Shown here piece after piece: positions 1 through 4,669 of a DNA stretch of 8,529 bases (positions are counted from its first letter, which is position 1; each line of letters begins with the position of its first letter). This DNA comes from Nanobdellota archaeon (lineage in GTDB: Archaea > Nanobdellota > Nanobdellia > Pacearchaeales > UBA12030): the NCBI GenBank assembly GCA_018829485.1, contig JAHJTU010000079.1, positions 1 through 8,529 of the forward strand. Direction: 5' to 3'. The notes below the pieces were generated by a model, which searched no databases, had not been told where the DNA came from, and was given only the letters and a program-made list of their open reading frames with translations. The position numbers and the translations under genes are program-made.

Positions 1-285
1 AACGAAGTAGAAGGACTTGCAAAAATACTTCAGAATACTTTGCCTAAATTAGGTTATAAACCAGTCCCGGGACCTGGTGTTATAGCTCTTCATGATGGAA
101 TAGATAATAGAACATATTACTTTGAAAAAGGAAGTTCAGGATGCTATTATGAGTTTGATTTGAAAGAAGGAAAATATGATGCCTCAATAAAATTCAAGAA
201 CTTCCCAGAAAAGCATTATGATATTATTTCAGATACTCTTTCAAGGAAATACCCGCAATTTTTCTTAGAGTATGCAGAGAAATAA
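1..285 (+). CDS. Unrecognised protein, 3' end only (5' truncated by window edge)
   Basis: The frame is open from the first base to a TAA at 283-285 and gives 94 visible residues. There is no ATG in it. A TTG at 40-42 could in principle start translation, but the reading continues upstream without a stop and no ribosome binding site precedes it, so I read this as the C-terminal part of a longer protein. The visible part is soluble and mixed-charge, with a Gly/Pro stretch (PVPGPGV), an aromatic segment (RTYYFEKG, GCYYEFDLKEG) and a C-terminal amphipathic helix (HYDIISDTLSRKYPQFF). No transmembrane segment or catalytic motif is visible. I do not recognise the family and assign no function. It is separated from the next gene by 76 bases that contain a promoter, so it is probably not co-transcribed with it. 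Confidence 0.6.
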   Translation, partial: NEVEGLAKILQNTLPKLGYKPVPGPGVIALHDGIDNRTYYFEKGSSGCYYEFDLKEGKYDASIKFKNFPEKHYDIISDTLSRKYPQFFLEYAEK

Positions 286-292
286 AACCCCC

Positions 293-309
293 TAACTCCT
301 AAGAAGTTA
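293..309 (+). other. Small inverted repeat after the first gene
   Basis: TAACT and AGTTA form a 5-bp stem with a partly pairable centre, 7 bases after the stop codon of the first gene. No T-run follows directly. It may be a weak 3' end structure of that transcript, but it is short enough to be chance. Confidence 0.2.
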
Positions 310-323
310 ATACGATTTTGCTC

Positions 324-338
324 AGAAAATTTATATAT
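324..338 (+). promoter_or_regulatory. BRE/TATA promoter of the MgtC-family gene
   Basis: An A-rich BRE-like stretch (GAAAA) runs directly into TTTATATAT, a close match to the archaeal BRE plus TATA consensus. The box is centred near 333-334. Archaeal transcripts start about 26-27 bases downstream of that centre, which predicts a start near 360, essentially at the ATG at 362. The mRNA is therefore expected to be leaderless, in agreement with the absence of any Shine-Dalgarno sequence before this gene. Confidence 0.65.
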
Positions 339-361
339 TTAATATTGGTAATTTACATCCC

Positions 362-1012
362 ATGAATGCTATTATGAACCCAAGTATGAATCCAATATTA
401 ATAAAATTTGCAGTGACATTCTTACTTGCATTATTATTTGGTTTTGAGAGACAGAGAAGTCATAAGCCAATTGGGTTTGGAACCTTTGTTTTTGTTGCAA
501 TTGGTGCTTGTGGATTGACAATTGCTGCTTTGTCTTTATCAGATGAACCTTTGCCATTACTTGGTGCAATTGTTACAGGTATAGGATTCTTAGGAGCAGG
601 AGCATTAATTAAAACAACTGATAAAATATTTGGATTTACAACAGCTGCAAGCATATGGGTTTTTGCAATTATTGGTGTAATAATAGGGTTAGGAGAATAT
701 TTCATTGCATTATCAATTTATCTTCTTATATGGTTTGTAATTGTAATAGATAATTATATGGAAATCAAAGGACTTGGCTCTTATCAGAAAAAAATTACAA
801 TATCAGCAGACCATGTAATAAACAAAGAAGATTTAATTTCAATTTTAGGAACTAAAAAATATAAAATTTTGAGTATGGAAAAAAATACAAAGACAAATCA
901 ATTTTCCATGATTTTATTTGTTGCTGGAAGTAAGAAGAATATTAATGAAATTCCTAAGAGATTGCATGGAAAGTATGGAAAAGAGTGGAAAGGCAGTTTT
1001 AAAATAGAATAA
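362..1012 (+). CDS. MgtC/SapB-family inner membrane protein
   Basis: The 216-residue protein has the MgtC/SapB layout. Hydrophobic helices lie at about residues 12-28, 40-59, 64-83, 92-111 and 113-130, followed by a soluble C-terminal domain at about 138-216. Family hallmarks are the end of helix 1 with GFERQR (27-32) followed by KPIGFGT, matching the usual G-x-E-R ... G-x-R-T pattern, and TGIGFLGAGALIK (72-84). The soluble tail looks like an ACT-type beta-alpha-beta fold. Family members act at the membrane; bacterial MgtC affects F1Fo ATPase and growth in low magnesium, but the archaeal role is unknown and I do not assign a substrate. ATG codons also occur at 374 and 386. I keep the first because the promoter spacing predicts a leaderless start there. 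It lies 72 bases upstream of rpoH, which has its own promoter, so adjacency to the polymerase operon need not mean a shared role. Confidence 0.88.
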   Translation: MNAIMNPSMNPILIKFAVTFLLALLFGFERQRSHKPIGFGTFVFVAIGACGLTIAALSLSDEPLPLLGAIVTGIGFLGAGALIKTTDKIFGFTTAASIWVFAIIGVIIGLGEYFIALSIYLLIWFVIVIDNYMEIKGLGSYQKKITISADHVINKEDLISILGTKKYKILSMEKNTKTNQFSMILFVAGSKKNINEIPKRLHGKYGKEWKGSFKIE

Positions 1013-1013
1013 A

Positions 1014-1024
1014 TGCTTTTTTCC
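1014..1024 (+). terminator. Possible T-tract terminator of the MgtC-family gene
   Basis: A run of six T (1017-1022) lies 4 bases after the stop codon. Archaeal intrinsic termination can occur at plain T-tracts without a hairpin, and none is seen here. The tract is short, so the call is tentative. Confidence 0.3.
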
Positions 1025-1030
1025 AAAACC

Positions 1031-1046
1031 AAAAGGCTTTTAAAGA
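1031..1046 (+). promoter_or_regulatory. BRE/TATA promoter of the RNA polymerase operon
   Basis: AAAAGG followed by CTTTTAAAG (1037-1045) fits an archaeal BRE plus TATA box. The expected start of transcription is near 1066-1068, giving a leader of about 18 bases before rpoH. That leader carries GTGA (1078-1081), a weak partial match to the archaeal anti-Shine-Dalgarno partner, close to the ATG. No equally good element is seen before rpoB or rpoA, so this is the likely main promoter of rpoH-rpoB-rpoA-rpl30e. Confidence 0.55.
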
Positions 1047-1084
1047 TAAAAACAGAAGTAATTATCTACTCCTTAGAGTGAAAA

Positions 1085-1294
1085 ATGCACATTCTACAAC
1101 CAAAACACATTAAGCTCAAAGAGGATGAAATTTCCAAACTTTGCAGCCAGTATAATATTGCAAAAGAGCAACTGCCAAGAATAAAAAAGAATGATCCTGC
1201 ACTTGAAAGTTTAAATGTTATTAAAGGAGATGTTATTAAAGTAATAAGAAAGAGTGAAGAGAAAGAAATAGAATATTTTAGGGTTGTTGTTTAA
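1085..1294 (+). CDS. rpoH: DNA-directed RNA polymerase subunit H (Rpb5 C-terminal-type)
   Basis: RpoH is the archaeal equivalent of the C-terminal domain of eukaryotic Rpb5. It sits at the downstream jaw of the polymerase, next to RpoA. The 69-residue protein shows the family signature end to end: H-x-L-x-P-K-H at the N-terminus (HILQPKH, residues 2-8), EQLPRIKKNDPALESL in the middle (about 28-43), then KGDVIKVIRKS and a terminal YFRVVV. It is a little shorter than the usual 75-85 residues, mainly because there is almost nothing before the HxLxPKH motif. That motif begins right after the ATG, so no upstream start is needed. It is the first gene of the polymerase operon, followed by a 75-base gap to rpoB. 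Confidence 0.96.
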   Translation: MHILQPKHIKLKEDEISKLCSQYNIAKEQLPRIKKNDPALESLNVIKGDVIKVIRKSEEKEIEYFRVVV

Positions 1295-1321
1295 TACTTA
1301 ATTAGGTTGTAGTCTGCATTT

Positions 1322-1369
1322 GAATGAAGGAGAATAAGAGGAAAAGTAGGAAGGAATAGGATTTAAAGA
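1322..1369 (+). promoter_or_regulatory. Purine-rich leader of rpoB with repeated AGGA (Shine-Dalgarno-like) motifs
   Basis: The 48 bases before rpoB contain no C and almost only A and G, with isolated T about every 10 bases. AGGA or a close variant occurs five times (around 1328, 1339, 1348, 1352 and 1358). The last AGGA (1358-1361) leaves 8 bases to the ATG at 1370, good spacing for a ribosome binding site. An in-frame TAA at 1364-1366 rules out any earlier rpoB start. This is the only clear Shine-Dalgarno region in the window. Confidence 0.6.
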
Positions 1370-4300
1370 ATGAAAGAATTAATTAAAAGATATTTTGAGG
1401 ATTTTTCTGGTGTTGATAGCAACATCAAAAGCTTTAATGATTTTGTTGAAACAAGATTGCAGACAATTGTTGATGATTTAAATTTACAAATTGATTCTTC
1501 ACTTGGATTAAAATTTGGCAGAATAACAGTTGGAAAGCCTGTAATTACAGAAGCAGATGGAAGCAGAAAAGCATTATTTCCTTCTGAAGCAAGATTAAGA
1601 AAAATAACTTATGCAGCTCCAGTTTATTTGGAAATTAATTTGCATAAAGGAAATGAAAAAGAATTCTTTAATGCAAGAATTTGCGATTTGCCAATTATGG
1701 TTAAAAGCAAGTATTGCCATTTGGTTGGAATGTCAAAAGAGGAATTAATAAAAAATTATGAAGATCCTGTTGATACTGGTGGTTATTTTATTTTAAATGG
1801 AAATGAAAGAGTTCTTGTTTTAATAGAAGACTTGGCACCAAATCAGCCATTTATTGAAAAAGATTCTTCTGGACATGTTTCTGCAAGATTATTCTCTGAA
1901 AGAGGTTCATACAGAATTCCATTAAATATTTCTGAAAACAAAGAGGGAGAATTGCAGATTTCATTTACAAGATTTAAGAATTTACCAATAATTCCTTTAA
2001 TTAAAGCATTAGGATTAGTAAAAGATGCTGATATTTTTAATGAAATTGGAAAAGAATATGATAGTTTAATTGTAAACCTTTATTCTCACACAAATTTGCA
2101 AAAAGAAGATGAATCAATAATGTTCTTAGCAGAAAAAATGAATTTGTCAGGAACAAAAACAGAATTGGTTGAAAGAGTTATTTCCAGAATTGATAATTTC
2201 TTATTGCCACATGTTGGAACAGATAAATCAACAAGATTAATAAAAGCAAAAACATTATGCAAACTTGTTAAGCAATTGCTTCTTGTAATAAAAGATGGAA
2301 GGCCAGTTGATGATAAAGACCATTATTCAAATAAAAGAGTTAGACTTTCTGGTGATTTGCTTACTGATTTGTTTAGAATAAATCTTTCTATTTTGTCAAG
2401 AGACATGCAGCATACTTTAGAAAGATATGGAAAGAAAAAGAAATTCTATTCTATAAAAACAATTGTCAAGCCAGCATTATTGAGCAGAAGAATTGAAAGT
2501 GCAATGGCAACAGGAAGCTGGATTGGAGAAAAGAAAGGAATTACACAAAATATTCAGAGAACAAATTATTTAGACTTGTTATCTCAATTACAAAGGGTTG
2601 TTAGCTTACTTCCAAGTGAACAGGAAAATTTCAAAGCAAGAACATTACATCCAACACATTATGGAAGATTATGCCCTATTGAAACACCAGAAGGAACATC
2701 TATTGGTTTAAGAAAAAACCTTACAATACTTGCAAGAATTTCTACAGCAGTTAATGTTGATGAAAATATTATGCTTAAAGTTTTTGAAGAATCAGGAATG
2801 CAAAGTACTTCAGAAGGAACAATGAGTGATGTTTTCTTGAATGGAAAATGTGTTGGAAGAATTGTTTCTGCAAAAGATTTTGTCACAATTCTTAGAGAAA
2901 GAAGAAGAAAAGGAGAATTGCCATTAGAAACAAGTATTTCATTTGATGCAGATAAAGATGCTGTTTTTATTTCAACAGAAGTTGGAAGATTGCTTAGGCC
3001 TTTAATTATTGTTAAAGATGGAAAAAGCATGCTCGAAGAAGGATACAAAAATGAAATTAAAAAAGCAAGTATTGGATGGAAAGATTTAATCAGATTGGGA
3101 ATTGTAGAATTTTTAGATGCAGCAGAAGAAGATAATGCTTTAGTTGCATTCTACGAAGATGAAATTACACCAATACATACACATTTGGAAGTTGATCCTG
3201 TTGCACAATTTGGTTTAATAACTTCATTAGTTCCTTACGCAAATTTCTGCCAGTCAGCAAGATTAAACAGAGGAAGCAAAACACAAAAACAAGCATTAGG
3301 ATTATATGCAGCAAGTTTCCCAGTAAGATTAGATACTGATATTTCATTATTACATTATCCTCAAAGACCAATTGTAAGAAGTTTTGTTCAAGATATAACT
3401 AAGCATTACCCAGCAGGACAAAACGTTGTTGTTGCTGTTATGAGCTATGAAGGATACAATATGCAAGATGCACTTATATTAAATGAAGGAAGTGTTCAAA
3501 GGGGTTTAGCAAGAAGCACTTATTACAGACCTTATGCTACAGAAGAACTTTACTATGCTGGTGGATTAGCAGATGAAATAACAATTCCAAGCAAAGATGT
3601 TGTTGGATACAAAACAGAGAAGTCTTACAGGTTATTAGAAGATGATGGTATTGTTTTCAAAGAAGCAATCGCAAATGAGAATGATGTTGTTATAGGAAAA
3701 ACCTCACCACCTAAATTCCTTACTGAGATTGGCGAAATTAGCATGGCAAAAGTCAGAAAAGAAAATAGTATTTCAATAAGACAAGAAGAAAGAGGAATTG
3801 TTGATGATGTTATTATTAGTGTTAGCCAGGAAGGAAATAAGATTGTGCATGTAAGAACAAGAGATCACAGATTGCCAGAAATTGGTGATAAATTCAGCAC
3901 AAGGCATGGACAAAAAGGAGTTATTGCAGCACTTATTCCAGAAGAGGATATGCCATTTAGTGAAAGAGGAATAAGACCAGATATAATTTTCTCTCCACAC
4001 TCATTACCATCTAGAATGACAATTAGCCATATTATTGAAATATTAGCAGGCAAAACAGGAGCATTAAGAGGAAAACCAGTTGATGGAACAGCATTCTCTC
4101 CTGAAAGTGTTGCTGATTTGGAAAAAGAATTGAAATCATTTGGATTTAGAGATGATGGAAAAGAAGTTTTCTATGATGCAAAAACAGGAAAGAGAATGGA
4201 AGCTAAGATTTATGTTGGAAATATGTATTACTTGAAATTAGAATATATGGTTGCAAATAAATTGCATGCAAGAAGTTTTGGAAGAGTTACATTGCTTACA

Positions 4301-4618
4301 AGACAGCCAGTAGAAGGAAGAAGCAAAGGTGGAGCATTAAGATTAGGAGAAATGGAAAAAGATGCAATTATTGGACATGGAGCTTCATTATTGCTGAAAG
4401 AGAGATATGATTCTGATAAAGTTATAATTTATGTTTGTGAAAAAGATAATATATTGGCAGTTCATCATGTTGCTAAAGGCAAGAATATCTGTCCTATGTG
4501 TGGTGAAAGCACTTATGTTCAGCCAGTTGAAGTTAGTTATGCATTCAAATTATTAATTGAAGAATTAACAGCATTGCATATTTTACCAAAATTAGAATTG
4601 AAATCAAAATACGAATAA
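1370..4618 (+). CDS. rpoB: DNA-directed RNA polymerase subunit B, unsplit (B'' plus B')
   Basis: This is the second-largest polymerase subunit (Rpb2/beta homologue), which forms one wall of the active centre with RpoA. At 1082 residues it covers B'' and B' in one chain, close to other unsplit archaeal RpoB. Landmarks in order: SFNDFVE near the N-terminus; GGYFILNGNER (137-147); DDKDHYSNKRVRLSGDLL; CPIETPEGTSIGL (from 435); the region of Rpb2 R766 (R631); GYNMQDA (695-701), where D700 is the metal-contacting Asp; GDKFSTRHGQKG, whose K841 and K849 match Rpb2 K979 and K987; PSRMT with R882 matching R1020; LTRQPVEGRS; and VEVSYAFKLLIEEL at the C-terminus. Several near-invariant residues differ: R634 for the gating Tyr, Q699 for Glu, S875 for Asn, Y959 for His, and D1026 for a zinc Cys. 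The ATG at 1370 is the only possible start. The TAA overlaps a hairpin that leads to rpoA. Confidence 0.97.
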   Translation: MKELIKRYFEDFSGVDSNIKSFNDFVETRLQTIVDDLNLQIDSSLGLKFGRITVGKPVITEADGSRKALFPSEARLRKITYAAPVYLEINLHKGNEKEFFNARICDLPIMVKSKYCHLVGMSKEELIKNYEDPVDTGGYFILNGNERVLVLIEDLAPNQPFIEKDSSGHVSARLFSERGSYRIPLNISENKEGELQISFTRFKNLPIIPLIKALGLVKDADIFNEIGKEYDSLIVNLYSHTNLQKEDESIMFLAEKMNLSGTKTELVERVISRIDNFLLPHVGTDKSTRLIKAKTLCKLVKQLLLVIKDGRPVDDKDHYSNKRVRLSGDLLTDLFRINLSILSRDMQHTLERYGKKKKFYSIKTIVKPALLSRRIESAMATGSWIGEKKGITQNIQRTNYLDLLSQLQRVVSLLPSEQENFKARTLHPTHYGRLCPIETPEGTSIGLRKNLTILARISTAVNVDENIMLKVFEESGMQSTSEGTMSDVFLNGKCVGRIVSAKDFVTILRERRRKGELPLETSISFDADKDAVFISTEVGRLLRPLIIVKDGKSMLEEGYKNEIKKASIGWKDLIRLGIVEFLDAAEEDNALVAFYEDEITPIHTHLEVDPVAQFGLITSLVPYANFCQSARLNRGSKTQKQALGLYAASFPVRLDTDISLLHYPQRPIVRSFVQDITKHYPAGQNVVVAVMSYEGYNMQDALILNEGSVQRGLARSTYYRPYATEELYYAGGLADEITIPSKDVVGYKTEKSYRLLEDDGIVFKEAIANENDVVIGKTSPPKFLTEIGEISMAKVRKENSISIRQEERGIVDDVIISVSQEGNKIVHVRTRDHRLPEIGDKFSTRHGQKGVIAALIPEEDMPFSERGIRPDIIFSPHSLPSRMTISHIIEILAGKTGALRGKPVDGTAFSPESVADLEKELKSFGFRDDGKEVFYDAKTGKRMEAKIYVGNMYYLKLEYMVANKLHARSFGRVTLLTRQPVEGRSKGGALRLGEMEKDAIIGHGASLLLKERYDSDKVIIYVCEKDNILAVHHVAKGKNICPMCGESTYVQPVEVSYAFKLLIEELTALHILPKLELKSKYE

Positions 4619-4658
4619 AACCTTTTTAGGAAAAAGGTTTATCAAAAAACGAATAAAA
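4603..4658 (+). repeat. 18-nt imperfect direct repeat flanking a hairpin at the rpoB/rpoA junction
   Basis: ATCAAAATACGAATAAAA (4603-4620) recurs as ATCAAAAAACGAATAAAA (4641-4658), 17 of 18 identical, at an offset of 38 bases. The first copy encodes the last residues and stop of rpoB. The second lies in the intergenic gap. The 20 bases between them hold most of a hairpin. The pattern looks like a duplication of the 3' end of rpoB, or the insertion of a small palindrome with duplication of flanking sequence. The A-rich composition makes part of the match cheap, but the CGAAT core and the length make pure chance less likely. Confidence 0.6.
4618..4640 (+). other. Perfect 10-bp hairpin immediately after rpoB
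   Basis: AAACCTTTTT (4618-4627), loop AGG, and AAAAAGGTTT (4631-4640) form a perfect 10-bp stem that begins on the last base of the rpoB stop codon. No T-run follows on the + strand, so it does not look like a classical terminator. A role as an mRNA 3'-end stabiliser, processing site or attenuator between rpoB and rpoA is possible. Because the arm holds five T, a weak T-tract pause is also conceivable. Confidence 0.6.
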
Positions 4659-4669
4659 ACAAAATAAAA

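Noticed and set aside
40..285. TTG at 40 as the true start of the first gene
   Set aside because: The frame stays open to the window edge, no ribosome site or promoter precedes it, and there is no ATG; an internal Leu codon is the simpler reading.
460..705. Open frame of 81 codons on the - strand within the MgtC-family gene
   Set aside because: Shadow of a membrane-protein gene: hydrophobic codons read backwards give another hydrophobic frame. The + strand has clear family motifs.
1361..1368. ATTTAAAG as a TATA box for rpoB
   Set aside because: It ends next to the rpoB ATG, so transcription would start inside the gene; the element is better explained as part of the leader.
2659..3048. 129-codon open frame on the - strand inside rpoB
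   Set aside because: Antisense to the conserved ETPEG region of rpoB, with no family motif and no promoter.
4618..4640. Rho-independent-type terminator ending transcription after rpoB
   Set aside because: No T-run follows the stem on the + strand and rpoA continues the conserved operon, so full termination here is unlikely.
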